A stretch of DNA of 64,000 nucleotides, taken from assembly GCF_014647055.1 (NCBI RefSeq), contig NZ_BMOL01000010.1, positions 1 to 64,000 of the forward strand, given 5' to 3'. Below are positions 30,672-41,213 of this stretch, in pieces (the stretch's first letter is position 1; each line of letters starts with the position of its first letter). A program made the position numbers and the translations under genes. The DNA comes from Deinococcus aerolatus. Its GTDB lineage: Bacteria > Deinococcota > Deinococci > Deinococcales > Deinococcaceae. The notes beneath the pieces were generated by a model. It was given only the letters and a program-made list of their open reading frames with translations. It made no database searches and was not told the origin of the DNA.

Positions 30672-31628
30672 ATGCCGTCCCCGTCCAATCCTGACCGCCT
30701 GCTGCCCCTCCTGACTGACATCCCCCAGTCCGGGGAGGTGCTGGCGGCGCGGCTGGGCCTGGGGCGCGTCACGGTCAACACCCTGGCCCACCGGCTGCTG
30801 GAAGACGGCCTGCCGCTGCACATCACCCGCGCCGGCTACGCCCTGGCCCCCGGCACCCCCGCGCCGGAACTGGTGCGCCGGGACGGCGTGCTGGGCGCGG
30901 CCCTGCGTTATCTGGGCACGGTGGGCAGCACGCAGGACGCGGCGCGGGCCTGGGCCGACGACCCAGCGGACCCGGCCCCGCACGGCGCGGTGGTGGTGGC
31001 CGAGCGGCAGACCGGGGGGCGCGGGCGCCGGGGGCGGGCCTGGACCCCCACCCCCGGCGCCCTGACCTTCAGCGTGCTGCTGCGCGGCGCAGAGGAGGGG
31101 GGCGCGGCCCCGCTGACCCTGCCAGAACTGGCCCTGATGCCGCTGGCGGCGGGCGTGGCGGTGCAGGCGGCCTGCGGCGTCGGCGGCCTGAAATGGCCCA
31201 ACGACCTGCTGGCCCCCGATGGCCGCAAACTGGCGGGCATCCTGCTGGAGGCCGATCTGCGCGGCGAGGAAGCCCGTCGCGCGGTTCTGGGCATCGGCCT
31301 GAACGTGTCGGGTGCCCCGGTGGGGGCAGCCCACCTGAACGAACTGCGCCCCGGCGTGGGCCGCGCACAGGTGCTGGGGGACATTCTCACGCAGCTGGAG
31401 CGCTGGCTGCGCGCCCCGCCTGCTGAGATTCTGGAGGCGTGGGCACAGGTCAGCGTGACCCTGGGCCGCCCGGTGCGTGTGCAGACCCCACGCGGCCCGC
31501 TGGAAGGTGTGGCCGAACGGCTGGACGGGGGCGGCAGCCTGATCGTCCAGACTGCGGAGGGTCCGCACACCGTCAGTGCCGGGGACGTGGAACTGATTGG
31601 TGCACTGGACGGTGGCCCCGCCCCGTGA
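30672..31628 (+). CDS. birA: Biotin--[acetyl-CoA-carboxylase] ligase with N-terminal HTH
   Basis: BirA activates biotin as biotinyl-AMP and attaches it to the carboxyl-carrier protein. The 318-residue product has an N-terminal winged helix (about 1-60, VTVNTLAHRLLEDG), the biotin/ATP loop GGRGRRGRAW at about 115-124 and KWPNDLL at about 172-178, plus a C-terminal SH3-like domain. The HTH suggests it also represses biotin genes. The ATG at 30672 has GAACGAG just upstream. bioY follows on the same strand, which fits biotin-dependent control of uptake, although no classical BirA operator is visible. Confidence 0.93.
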   Translation: MPSPSNPDRLLPLLTDIPQSGEVLAARLGLGRVTVNTLAHRLLEDGLPLHITRAGYALAPGTPAPELVRRDGVLGAALRYLGTVGSTQDAARAWADDPADPAPHGAVVVAERQTGGRGRRGRAWTPTPGALTFSVLLRGAEEGGAAPLTLPELALMPLAAGVAVQAACGVGGLKWPNDLLAPDGRKLAGILLEADLRGEEARRAVLGIGLNVSGAPVGAAHLNELRPGVGRAQVLGDILTQLERWLRAPPAEILEAWAQVSVTLGRPVRVQTPRGPLEGVAERLDGGGSLIVQTAEGPHTVSAGDVELIGALDGGPAP

Positions 31629-31682
31629 ACTTCTTTTCCCCCGTCCGTATTCCACTCGTCCCCCCATCCCCAAGGAGAATCC

Positions 31683-32261
31683 ATGACCCAGCTCACCCAT
31701 CCCACCCTGGCCCGCACCCTGGCCCCCGCCTCCGGCCTGACCCGTGACCTGCTGCTCATTGCAGGCGGCGCGGCCCTGATCGCGCTGCTGGCGCAGGCTG
31801 AACTGCCACTCAAGCCGGTGCCAGTCACCCTGCAAACCCTGGGCGTGCTGCTGGTCGGCGCGGCGCTGGGCTGGAAACGGGCCTTCGCGGCGCTGGCGCT
31901 GTATCTGGCCGCGGGCGCGGTGGGTCTGCCGGTGTTCGCGGGGGGCGTGGGCAGCGTTGCCAAATTCGCCGGCCCCACCGGCGGCTTCCTGCTGGCCTTT
32001 CCCCTCGCCGCCGCGCTGGTGGGCTTCCTGGTGGAACGCTTCGCGCTGGACCGCCGCCCGCTGGGCACCGTGCTGGCCATGCTGGCGGGCAGCGCCGTGA
32101 TCTACGCGCTGGGCCTGCTGTGGCTGGGGGCCGTGACCGGCCTGAGCGGTCAGCCGCTGCTGGGTGCGGGCCTCCTGCCCTTCCTGCCCGGCGACGCGCT
32201 GAAGCTGGGGCTGGCGGCGACGCTGCTGCCGGGAGCCTGGGCGCTGGTGGGCCGCCGCTAG
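31683..32261 (+). CDS. bioY: Biotin transporter BioY (ECF S-component)
   Basis: A 192-residue membrane protein with about six helices. The family stretch LPLKPVPVTLQTLGVLLVGA near the start and YLAAGAVGLPVFAGG are typical of BioY, which imports biotin alone or with an ECF energy module. A strong ribosome binding site, AAGGAGAA, precedes the ATG at 31683, and a TATTCC box lies in the short gap after birA. Its TAG stop lies in a CTAG palindrome that also ends an antisense frame. Confidence 0.92.
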   Translation: MTQLTHPTLARTLAPASGLTRDLLLIAGGAALIALLAQAELPLKPVPVTLQTLGVLLVGAALGWKRAFAALALYLAAGAVGLPVFAGGVGSVAKFAGPTGGFLLAFPLAAALVGFLVERFALDRRPLGTVLAMLAGSAVIYALGLLWLGAVTGLSGQPLLGAGLLPFLPGDALKLGLAATLLPGAWALVGRR

Positions 32262-32450
32262 CCCGCGAACGGTCCTTCCTGCTCTGCCAGTTCTTGTTCG
32301 AGGTGCGCTGCCGCAGCTGTATTGCTCTGGTGGCGCTTCTCTTTTTGGTCCCGGGCGTGCCGAGGAGAAAGGCGGCCACTGCTGCCGCCCCCGGCCTGCC
32401 CCGCGCGGCGCCCCCCGCCCCACCCGCCCGCGCTATGCTGCGCCGCAGTC

Positions 32451-34483
<2,033 letters not shown>

Positions 34484-34573
34484 CAGCTCGGCGGTCAGGA
34501 CAGCGCCGGGGTCTGGGACTGTCTCAAGATCGTCTCAAGGCGCTGACTGACGCGCCGCCTACACTCTGAGACT

Positions 34574-34774
34574 ATGCCTCCTTCCAAATTTCTCAGGCGG
34601 CGCAACGCGCTGTGGCAGCGGCTGCGTGCCCTGTCGGCCCAGGAGGCGCCCCCCGACTCCCCGGAATTTGAGGCAGCGCTTCTGGAACTGTCTGACCTGA
34701 TCGGCTGGGACCGCCTGCGGGTGCTGGCCGGGCTGGGCCTGGGGGCCGGCCCCACGCCGCCGGACCGCCCATGA
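34574..34774 (+). CDS. Small basic protein upstream of a DUF421 protein
   Basis: A 66-residue protein of unknown family. The N-terminal half is basic (KFLRRRNALWQRLRALS) and the rest helical with LLELSDLIGWDRLRVL. The ATG at 34574 lies 8 nt after a TACACT box (34560-34565), a leaderless start. The stop overlaps the next start by ATGA, so it is coupled to the DUF421 membrane protein. Confidence 0.6.
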   Translation: MPPSKFLRRRNALWQRLRALSAQEAPPDSPEFEAALLELSDLIGWDRLRVLAGLGLGAGPTPPDRP

Positions 34775-35517
34775 GCGGCCCGGAGATCATTCCCTTCGAC
34801 TGGCAGCGCATCTGGCTGGGCGACGCGCCGCCGCTGTTCATGCTGGAAATCGTGTTCCGCACCGCCGTGATCTTCCTGTGGCTGCTGCTGCTGCTGCGGA
34901 TGACCGGCAAACGCGGGCTGACCCAGCTGAGTGCGCTGGAACTGGTGATTGTCATCGCGCTGGGGTCAGCGGCGGGCGACCCGCTGTTCTATCCGGAGGT
35001 CCCGCTGCTGCACGCCATGCTGGCCCTGGCGTTGGTGGTGGCCTTTCAGCGGATTCTGACGCGGCTGGTGGTGCGTTCTGAACGGGTGGAGACGTTTGTG
35101 GAGGGGGTGCCGGTGGAACTGGTGCGTGACGGCGTGTTCGATCTGTCCGCGCTGCACCGCTCCAACCTCAGCCGCGACGACCTGTTCGAGCGCCTGCGTG
35201 TCGAGGGCGTCGCGCAGCTGGGCGAGATCCGCCGCGCCTACTTCGAGCAGGACGGCAACCTGACCATCTTCCGCCATAGCGGCGACGTGCCGCCCGGCCT
35301 GGCGGTGGTGCCGCCCTGGGATCTGGAACCTCCCAGCGTGCTGGACCCGGATCTGCCGCAGCAGGGGCTGGTGGCGTGCCTGGACTGCGGGCGCGTGGAG
35401 CGGGTGGGCGGCCTGCTGCCGGGCTGCGCCTGCGGGGGCACGTCGGGCTGGACGGCAGCGACAACAGACCCGCTGGCCGGCCCAGAAGGCCCGGCCCGGT
35501 TCGCGGACTCAGCATGA
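34771..35517 (+). CDS. DUF421 (YetF-like) membrane protein with zinc-ribbon-like tail
   Basis: A 248-residue protein with three N-terminal membrane helices (about 20-100) containing LRMTGKRGLTQLSALE, a YetF hallmark, then the cytoplasmic DUF421 domain (SRDDLFERLRVEGV, IRRAYFEQDGNLTI). The tail has CLDCGRVE and CACGG, a cysteine set that could bind zinc and is not usual for YetF proteins. The function of the family is unclear. A rho-independent terminator starts at its stop codon. Confidence 0.87.
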   Translation: MSGPEIIPFDWQRIWLGDAPPLFMLEIVFRTAVIFLWLLLLLRMTGKRGLTQLSALELVIVIALGSAAGDPLFYPEVPLLHAMLALALVVAFQRILTRLVVRSERVETFVEGVPVELVRDGVFDLSALHRSNLSRDDLFERLRVEGVAQLGEIRRAYFEQDGNLTIFRHSGDVPPGLAVVPPWDLEPPSVLDPDLPQQGLVACLDCGRVERVGGLLPGCACGGTSGWTAATTDPLAGPEGPARFADSA

Positions 35518-35545
35518 AAAAACCCGCCGAGTGGGGCGGGTTTTT
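35517..35545. terminator. Rho-independent, probably bidirectional terminator
   Basis: Six A residues, CCCGCC (35523-35528), a 6-nt loop, GGCGGG (35535-35540) and five T residues form a classic hairpin with tracts on both sides. It separates the convergent DUF421 and lipoprotein genes and can serve both. Confidence 0.85.
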
Positions 35546-35564
35546 CTTACCTTGGAGCGTTGAA

Positions 35565-35879
35565 TCAGCTACAACCCTTGGCGACGTATAACTGGTTCAG
35601 CTTGGCAATCCGCTCGTCGGCGGCCTTCTGCACCTGATCGTTGGTGTACTCATTGGCGAGAACGCCCGGCAGGAAGAATATGGCCCAGGCGACGTTCTGT
35701 CCGCTTAAGCCACGATTCTTGCCAGCTTCCACGCGGGCAGACTGGGCGCGGGTGAGCTCGCTCTTGACTTCTGTGCAGGACAGCTCGCTATCGGGCTTCT
35801 GGGCATTGGGGTTGTAGCTCGGGGCGCAGGCGGAAAGGGCGAGGGCCGCAGTGATGGTCAGCAAGACAATTTTCTTCAT
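35565..35879 (-). CDS. Small lipoprotein, atypical composition
   Basis: A 104-residue protein with a lipoprotein signal peptide (LALSAC, Cys at about residue 18) and a mature part with two further Cys residues, Cys35 (ELSCTEVK) and Cys103 near the end (YVAKGCS), that could pair. Codons and base composition are noticeably less GC-rich than those of neighbours. A perfect AGGAGG (35886-35891, minus strand) lies 6 nt before the ATG, unusual in a region of leaderless genes. These signs fit recent horizontal acquisition. No family was recognised. Confidence 0.75.
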   Translation of the reverse strand: MKKIVLLTITAALALSACAPSYNPNAQKPDSELSCTEVKSELTRAQSARVEAGKNRGLSGQNVAWAIFFLPGVLANEYTNDQVQKAADERIAKLNQLYVAKGCS

Positions 35880-35921
35880 GTTAATCCTCCTGTACTCATA
35901 TAGCACTTAGACTCAGACCCA

Positions 35922-37058
35922 TCATGCAGATTTGCCTGTTCGCCGGATTACCAGCGGCCCCCTCGGCCCCAGCGTGATGCCCGGCACCGGGGTGTCGTCG
36001 CCCCCCACCGCCTGTAACGGCGGCAGCTCCGCCAGCACATCCAGAATCAGCATCTGGGCCAGATGCATCCCCAGGCACAGGCGTTCGCCGCCGCCGAAGG
36101 GCAGGTAGGCCCAGGCGGGCGGCTTGCGGGTCCAGCGTTCCGGCAGAAACTGATCAGGCGCGTCCCACAGCCCTGGGTCACGGGCGGACAGGTACGGGGC
36201 GTACAGCGCCAGGGTGCCGCGCGGCAGCGTCACGCCGTTCCAGTTCAGCTCGCATTTCAGGCGGCGGCTGCCCATCCAGCCGGGTGGGTACAGGCGCAGG
36301 GTTTCCTTGAGGATCGCCGGGTGGTGTTCGGGCGCCTGCCACTGCGGGTGCCTCGCCAGATGCCACAGCGCGTAGGCCAGCGCGTGCGTGGTGGTGTCGT
36401 GCGCGGCGGCCAGGCTGACCCGCGCCTCTTCCAGTCCACCGGGAATGGGCGCGAGGACCGCCAGCAGGTCGTCTCCGCCTGCCGTCAGGCGCTGCGTGGC
36501 GAGGCGGCGCAATTCGGCGTCCACCCGCAGGAACAGCAGCGGGCGTGGCAGGGCCGGAACCGGGAAAGGTTGCCGGAGTGGGGCCAGGAAGGAGTGCAGC
36601 AGCTGCGGGTCGAAGCTGCCGCCAAAGTACGCCGCGTTCAGCAGCCGCAGCACCGCGCCGTCGGCCCAGGCCAGCGCGTCAAATTCGCCGTCCGGGATGG
36701 AAGACAGGGCGGCCTGGGTGCGTCCGCGCAAGGTTTCCAGGTGCTGCTTGCCAAAGCCCGGATTGATGGTCTGCCGCCGCCTGCGGTGCATCGGCGCGTC
36801 GGTGAGAATCACGCCACCCGCCAGATACGGCACCACCGCCGAGAACCCCCCCGCACTGCGGAAGGTGTCCAGATCGCTCAAAAGCCGTTTGTTCCACGCC
36901 GGGCTGAACCCCACCACAGACGGGATGCCCAGTCTCAAACGAAACAGGTCCGTGCCCGCCGCCCGCGCCCGCCGCGCACCGTCCTCGATCAGGGGCAAGG
37001 GGGACAGCGCCCAGTCCTGAAGGTGGCCGTTGCCGGGGCGGGTGGGGGGCTGAGGCAA
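35922..37058 (-). CDS. Cytochrome P450, CYP287-like carotenoid hydroxylase
   Basis: A 378-residue P450. The haem-binding motif is FGGGERLCLG near the C-terminus, the ExxR motif is LKETLRLYP and the I-helix contains AAAHDTTTH. In D. radiodurans a P450 of this type (CYP287A1) adds the 2-hydroxyl to the beta-ring in deinoxanthin synthesis. Its place in this carotenoid run supports the same role here. The start is uncertain: no ATG or GTG lies between the end of the desaturase gene and the conserved LPQPPTRPGNGH, so TTG at 37058 is chosen. Upstream in-frame sequence is low-complexity. Confidence 0.85.
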   Translation of the reverse strand: MPQPPTRPGNGHLQDWALSPLPLIEDGARRARAAGTDLFRLRLGIPSVVGFSPAWNKRLLSDLDTFRSAGGFSAVVPYLAGGVILTDAPMHRRRRQTINPGFGKQHLETLRGRTQAALSSIPDGEFDALAWADGAVLRLLNAAYFGGSFDPQLLHSFLAPLRQPFPVPALPRPLLFLRVDAELRRLATQRLTAGGDDLLAVLAPIPGGLEEARVSLAAAHDTTTHALAYALWHLARHPQWQAPEHHPAILKETLRLYPPGWMGSRRLKCELNWNGVTLPRGTLALYAPYLSARDPGLWDAPDQFLPERWTRKPPAWAYLPFGGGERLCLGMHLAQMLILDVLAELPPLQAVGGDDTPVPGITLGPRGPLVIRRTGKSA

Positions 37059-37194
37059 CTGGTCGATGCCCGATGGTCGACGGTTGATGGGGGGGTGGAG
37101 CCGCCTTGCTCTGCTTTCCCTGCCTTCCCACTGCCCTCTTACCACGGGCCACTTCCCTGCCGGTCCCAACCGACACCACCCACTGCCCACAAGT

Positions 37195-38622
37195 TCAGTC
37201 CCACACTTCCCCCACCCCTGGCACGTCCAGACCGCCCAGCGCATCGTAGGGCAGGCCCAGCAGCCCGCCCGCTCCATTCCAGCCGCTCAGCATGGACAGC
37301 GGCACGCCGCCGCCGGGGTGGACTGTGCCGCCCACCTGCGCCAGATTGCGAATCTGGGGCACCGTCCAGCCGGGGCGCAGGCTGCCAGTCAGGCCATGCG
37401 GGGCGCGTCCGTACAGCGCGCCGTCCTGCGAGACGCGGGCATAGTCGGCGGGGCCCAGCGGCAGCCAGTCCTCGATCTCCAGCGGAAAGCGCTGCTGAAG
37501 CAGGCCCAGCAGGAAGGCCCCGTACTCATGCGGATCGTTCTCCAGCTCCGGCCTTGCGGGCGCGTTGACCAGCAGGAAGGCACGCCTGCCGTCCAGATGC
37601 AGGTACAGCGTGGGCGAGGTGGGCAGGCGTCCAGCGCGAATGTCCTGCCACTCGCGGGCGTAGTGCTCTGGCCAGAAGATGTGGTGGGCGCGCCCCCGGT
37701 CTTCTTTGAGGCGCAGTTGCAGCGCAAAGCCGCTGACGCCGCGCGGCGTGGGTTTTTCCTGCATGCCCAGCCAGCCCAGCGTCAGGGCGCGGTCCGCCGC
37801 ACTGACCCAGGCGTCGGCGGCCAGGGCGCCCCGGTCCGTGTGCGCGCCCAGCACGCGCCCGCCGTGGACCATTAGGTGCCGCACGCGCGTGTCGTACTCG
37901 AACCGCACCCCCAGGGCCACCGCCCTGTCGTGCAGCCGCTCGGCCAGCGCCAGCAGCCCGCCCTGCAGGTGCCACACGCCGTAGCCCAGTTCCACCCACG
38001 CGATGTTGTGCAGCACAGCCGGGGCGCGGTAGGGGTCGGCCCCCAGGTACGTGGCAAAACGCAGCCAGAACGGCGTCATGAACGGCCCCGAACGCACGTG
38101 GCGGGCCAGCGTCGTTCCCGGCGCGGCCCGCATGCCGCGCGTCAGGGCGTAACGGGCCAGCCGCGCACGGCCAGGCGGCGGCGCAAACAGAAACGTGGGC
38201 GCGGCGTCCAGATACATCCGGCGCGAGGTGGCCAGCAGCGCTGCGTAGCGTCTGCCCTCGGCCACCGAGAGCTGCGAGAGCGTCGGCTCCAGGCTGCCCG
38301 CCACATGCAGGGCTTCCGGGGCAAAGGTGCGGCCCCCGCTGGGTCTGGAGGCGTGCGCGTGGTAGGTGGTGGTGGGCCGCGCGGCTTCCAGTTCGGGCGC
38401 GGGCAGCGAGAGCCGCTGGTGCAGGGTGCGGAAAATCTGGGGCATGGTGACCACCGTGGGCCCGCTGGAAAAGTCCCCGTAGCCCAGCGCGGCCTTGCCG
38501 CCGGGCCGCTCCAGCGCGTCCAGCACGGTCACCTGCGCCCCGGCCTGGGCCAGCCGCAGCGCCGCCGCCAGCCCCGCGAAGCCCGCGCCGATCACCGCGA
38601 CGTGTCTGGGAGGGTGCCTCAA
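37195..38622 (-). CDS. crtD: CrtI-family carotenoid desaturase, probably CrtD-type
   Basis: A 475-residue FAD-dependent oxidoreductase of the phytoene desaturase family. It opens with VAVIGAGFAGLAAALRL (dinucleotide fold) and ends with VGGTVHPGGGVPLSMLSGWNGAG, the family signature. Its position beside cruF, crtO and the P450 suggests the C-3',4' desaturation of the deinoxanthin psi-end, the role of CrtD in D. radiodurans; phytoene desaturation (CrtI) is the alternative. The start is either GTG 38628 or TTG 38622. I prefer TTG because it overlaps the TGA of a leaderless mini-ORF that carries AGGA at a suitable distance. Confidence 0.75.
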   Translation of the reverse strand: MRHPPRHVAVIGAGFAGLAAALRLAQAGAQVTVLDALERPGGKAALGYGDFSSGPTVVTMPQIFRTLHQRLSLPAPELEAARPTTTYHAHASRPSGGRTFAPEALHVAGSLEPTLSQLSVAEGRRYAALLATSRRMYLDAAPTFLFAPPPGRARLARYALTRGMRAAPGTTLARHVRSGPFMTPFWLRFATYLGADPYRAPAVLHNIAWVELGYGVWHLQGGLLALAERLHDRAVALGVRFEYDTRVRHLMVHGGRVLGAHTDRGALAADAWVSAADRALTLGWLGMQEKPTPRGVSGFALQLRLKEDRGRAHHIFWPEHYAREWQDIRAGRLPTSPTLYLHLDGRRAFLLVNAPARPELENDPHEYGAFLLGLLQQRFPLEIEDWLPLGPADYARVSQDGALYGRAPHGLTGSLRPGWTVPQIRNLAQVGGTVHPGGGVPLSMLSGWNGAGGLLGLPYDALGGLDVPGVGEVWD

Positions 38623-38645
38623 GGCCACATGTTCCTGCTGCTCAT
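38619..38645 (-). other. Leaderless eight-codon mini-ORF overlapping the desaturase start
   Basis: An ATG at 38645, 7 nt after a TATCCT box (38653-38658, minus strand), opens a frame MSSRNMWP that stops with TGA at 38619-38621. The stop lies inside TTGAGG, where the desaturase can start. The mini-ORF contains AGGA upstream of that TTG. The same layout precedes the gene at 27267. Confidence 0.45.
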
Positions 38646-38680
38646 GCCCAGAGGATAATGCGGCCGGCGGGACGCGGCCG

Positions 38681-39394
38681 TCACTTTGGCACGCTGATGG
38701 TACAGGCCAGGATTTCCTCGCGGCTCAGGCGACGGCCACCTTTCAGCACGCTCAGGCTGCCGCCTGCCCGAGCGGAGCGCCCGATGTCCAGCACGTACTG
38801 AAGGTCCGCTATGGTCCAGCGGTACTGCTCGTGGCCCGCGTCCGTGCGGGTGTGCGTGCCGCCCGTCAGCCGGAGGCCGGGCGTGCCGTCGCGGTTGCGG
38901 CTGGCGTAGGTGAACTTTGTGCCTTCCTCCCAGACGATGACCGTGTGTCTGGCGGTGGCCGCCAGCACGGCCGCCTGCGGGACGTAGCGGCACTGAAAAC
39001 GGCCCGCTGGAACGACGTAGGCGTTGATGTGGGTCATGCGGTAGTGAGGATCGCGGGTGTTCTCAATGTTGCTGCTGTGGATGAAGTAATCGGGAGGCTG
39101 GCCCTGCCTCTGTCCGGCGGGAACCAGCGGCGTGTAGATCTGACCCGCGCCGGGATCGGGACGGCCCAGATGCCAGTGCTGGACGTTGATCTTCCCGCCC
39201 ACCCACTGCGCCAGTTTTACGGCGTTGCCCGACTGGTCCGGAAGCGTGACCGCCAGCACCCGCCCCGGCGTATCGCACCAGGACTGGACCCGCTGCCAGC
39301 CGCCGATGTCGGCGTAGGACGTTGCCTGCCAGTGGGTCTGGGCCTGGGCGCCTCCGGTGAGTGTCAGCGTGAGGAGAACGACGGTACGTGTCAT
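38681..39394 (-). CDS. Exported protein of unknown function in the carotenoid run
   Basis: A 237-residue protein with a clear signal peptide (VVLLTLTLTGGAQAQ). The mature part contains WVGGKINVQHWHLGRPDPG, YFIHSSNIENTRDPHYRM and a Cys pair, and resembles no family I can name. It may bind a ligand outside the inner membrane. It is on the same strand as the carotenoid genes, with 56 nt to the glycosyltransferase stop upstream, so it may be cotranscribed. The desaturase has its own promoter just downstream. Confidence 0.6.
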   Translation of the reverse strand: MTRTVVLLTLTLTGGAQAQTHWQATSYADIGGWQRVQSWCDTPGRVLAVTLPDQSGNAVKLAQWVGGKINVQHWHLGRPDPGAGQIYTPLVPAGQRQGQPPDYFIHSSNIENTRDPHYRMTHINAYVVPAGRFQCRYVPQAAVLAATARHTVIVWEEGTKFTYASRNRDGTPGLRLTGGTHTRTDAGHEQYRWTIADLQYVLDIGRSARAGGSLSVLKGGRRLSREEILACTISVPK

Positions 39395-39450
39395 GCGCCC
39401 AGCGTCGGCCTGCTGGCTGAGGCGCAGCTGACCGGCAGGGTCATCGAGGG

Positions 39451-40560
39451 TTAATCCTCCGCTCCCGCCTGCGGGTACGTGCGTCCCTTCCACGTCACCC
39501 GCCGCCGCGCCGCCCGCAGGTACACCGGCAGCGCCAGCAGCGGCGTGATTGGCCCCAGCAGCCCTTCCAGCAGATCGGCGGGGGTGCGCCGCCCCGCGAT
39601 CAGGGCCACGGCGGTGCGTTCCAGCACCCCCAGGACGCGCAGCGCCCGCGCCCCCGGCACCGGCCGCCCCAACACAGGCAGCAGCCACGGCAGCATGTAC
39701 ACCGCCAGATGGGCCGCTGCGCTCAGCAGCAGCAGTGGGCGCGAGTGCAGGTGGATGGGCAGCACGTTCTTGGAAAACCCGCGCACCGATTCGGGGTACG
39801 AGCGGTACATCCGCACGCCGATGGCCTCCCGTCCCAGCGCCGAGGCCACCCGGCCCCCACGGGCCTTCAGGCGGCGGGCAAGCTGGGTATCTTCCAGCAG
39901 ATCTCGGCGCACCAGCGCGTAGCCCCCGGCCCGCTCCAGCGCCGCCCGGCGAAAGGCCATCACCTGTCCGTTGGCGATGGTGGCGGCGGCCTGCGGCAGC
40001 GTGATCACCGGGTACGGAAAGTACGACAGCACGGCGGCGTCCACCAGCGGCGTCAGCAGCCGCTCACCGGGGGTGCGGTTGTCCTGGCGGGGCTGCACAC
40101 TTAGCAGGTCGGCGCCGCTGGCTGTCAGCTCGTGCAGCACGGCCCCCAGCGCGCCCGCGTGCCACGTCACGTCCGCATCGGTGAAGATCAGGATGTCGCC
40201 GGAGGCCAGCACGGACAGCTGCTGACAGGCCCAGGGCTTGCCGAACCAGCCGGGCGGCAGCGGCTGGCCCCGCACCACCCGCGCGCCCAGGGCAGCCGCG
40301 ATGTCCCCCGTGCCGTCGCGGCTGCCGTCGTCCAGCACGATCACCTCGGCGGCCCCCTGTGCCAGCACGCCGGGCAGGGTGTGCGGCAGATTGGGGGCCT
40401 CATCGCGGGCCGGAATCAGGATGGACACACGGGGGCCACCCTCCGGGGTGGGCTGGGGATGCAGGCGCGGAAAATGCACGGCGTTGATCAGCAGCACCGC
40501 CGCCTTGCCCGCCAGCCACGCAAAGGCGAAGGTGTGGTAGGCGCGGGCGGCGGGCTTCAC
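39451..40560 (-). CDS. GT2 glycosyltransferase, membrane-bound (CruC-like by context)
   Basis: A 369-residue family 2 glycosyltransferase with an N-terminal helix, [15 protein letters not shown], the metal-binding FTDADVTWH and the [15 protein letters not shown] motif, followed by C-terminal membrane helices. In Chlorobaculum, CruC glycosylates the tertiary hydroxyl made by a CruF-type hydratase. Here the gene is coupled to a PlsC-type acyltransferase and lies next to cruF, so the same job is plausible (inference from context and family). The GTG at 40560 overlaps the acyltransferase stop by four bases. Confidence 0.8.
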   Translation of the reverse strand: MKPAARAYHTFAFAWLAGKAAVLLINAVHFPRLHPQPTPEGGPRVSILIPARDEAPNLPHTLPGVLAQGAAEVIVLDDGSRDGTGDIAAALGARVVRGQPLPPGWFGKPWACQQLSVLASGDILIFTDADVTWHAGALGAVLHELTASGADLLSVQPRQDNRTPGERLLTPLVDAAVLSYFPYPVITLPQAAATIANGQVMAFRRAALERAGGYALVRRDLLEDTQLARRLKARGGRVASALGREAIGVRMYRSYPESVRGFSKNVLPIHLHSRPLLLLSAAAHLAVYMLPWLLPVLGRPVPGARALRVLGVLERTAVALIAGRRTPADLLEGLLGPITPLLALPVYLRAARRRVTWKGRTYPQAGAED

Positions 40561-41213
40561 CGGTCCCCCGTGACCTGCGTCAGCAGGCGGGCGGGCCAGC
40601 CCACCGTGTCGCTGACGCCCGCCCGCCCAGCCATGACGCGCAGGTAGCCGGCCAGCGGCTGTTCCGGATCGCTGGCGGCGAGTTCGGCATCCAGCAGGCT
40701 CAGCTCATGGGCCAGTGCCCCGGCCAGATCGGTGGTGGCGGCCCCGATTCTCAGGTACGCCTCCGGCCATTGCCCGCCGCGCAGGGTCACCCTCAGGGCC
40801 ACCGGAACCAGGGGCACGCCCGCCGTCCTGGCGATCCAGGCCGCGCCGGGGTGCAGTGTATTCAGTCCGCCGGGAGGCTGCACCGCGCCTTCGGGAAAGA
40901 CCGTGACCCACGCGCCGCTGCGCGCCCTTCGCGCCGCCTCCCGTACCCGCCCCGGCTCCAGCGCGCCCACGCGTCTCAGAAAGGGAAAGCGTTCCAGTTG
41001 TCGCGCCACCGTCAGAATGCAGAAGTCCGCACCCGCGAACCACGCGACCTCGCGCATCACGTAGCCGTCCCACCACGACTGGTGGTTGGGGGCCAGCACC
41101 GCGCCGCCGGGCGGCAGCGAACCGCGCAGCCACACGCCGCCCAGCCCGGTCCGCAGGCTGCGGCGAATGCTGTGCCTCAGCACCGGCGTGGCCCACGGGG
41201 CGCGGTCAGGCAC
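40557..41213 (-). CDS. PlsC-family acyltransferase (CruD-like by context)
   Basis: A 218-residue acyltransferase of the 1-acylglycerol-3-phosphate O-acyltransferase superfamily. The catalytic HxxxxD is NHQSWWDGY, and [12 protein letters not shown] is the second conserved block. The short length and the neighbours suggest a specialised acceptor, such as a carotenoid glycoside (as CruD does in Chlorobaculum), rather than phospholipid; this is inference. The GTG at 41213 overlaps the end of cruF by eight bases, and its stop overlaps the glycosyltransferase start. Confidence 0.8.
   Translation of the reverse strand: MPDRAPWATPVLRHSIRRSLRTGLGGVWLRGSLPPGGAVLAPNHQSWWDGYVMREVAWFAGADFCILTVARQLERFPFLRRVGALEPGRVREAARRARSGAWVTVFPEGAVQPPGGLNTLHPGAAWIARTAGVPLVPVALRVTLRGGQWPEAYLRIGAATTDLAGALAHELSLLDAELAASDPEQPLAGYLRVMAGRAGVSDTVGWPARLLTQVTGDR

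Noticed and set aside
30546..32423. 625-codon open frame antisense to birA and bioY
   Set aside because: Composition is dominated by Gly, Gln, Arg and His as expected from antisense GC-rich coding sequence; no family-like motif.
37059..37277. Longer P450 start at 37277
   Set aside because: The extension overlaps the desaturase gene and is unlike any P450 N-terminus; conserved sequence begins near 37058.
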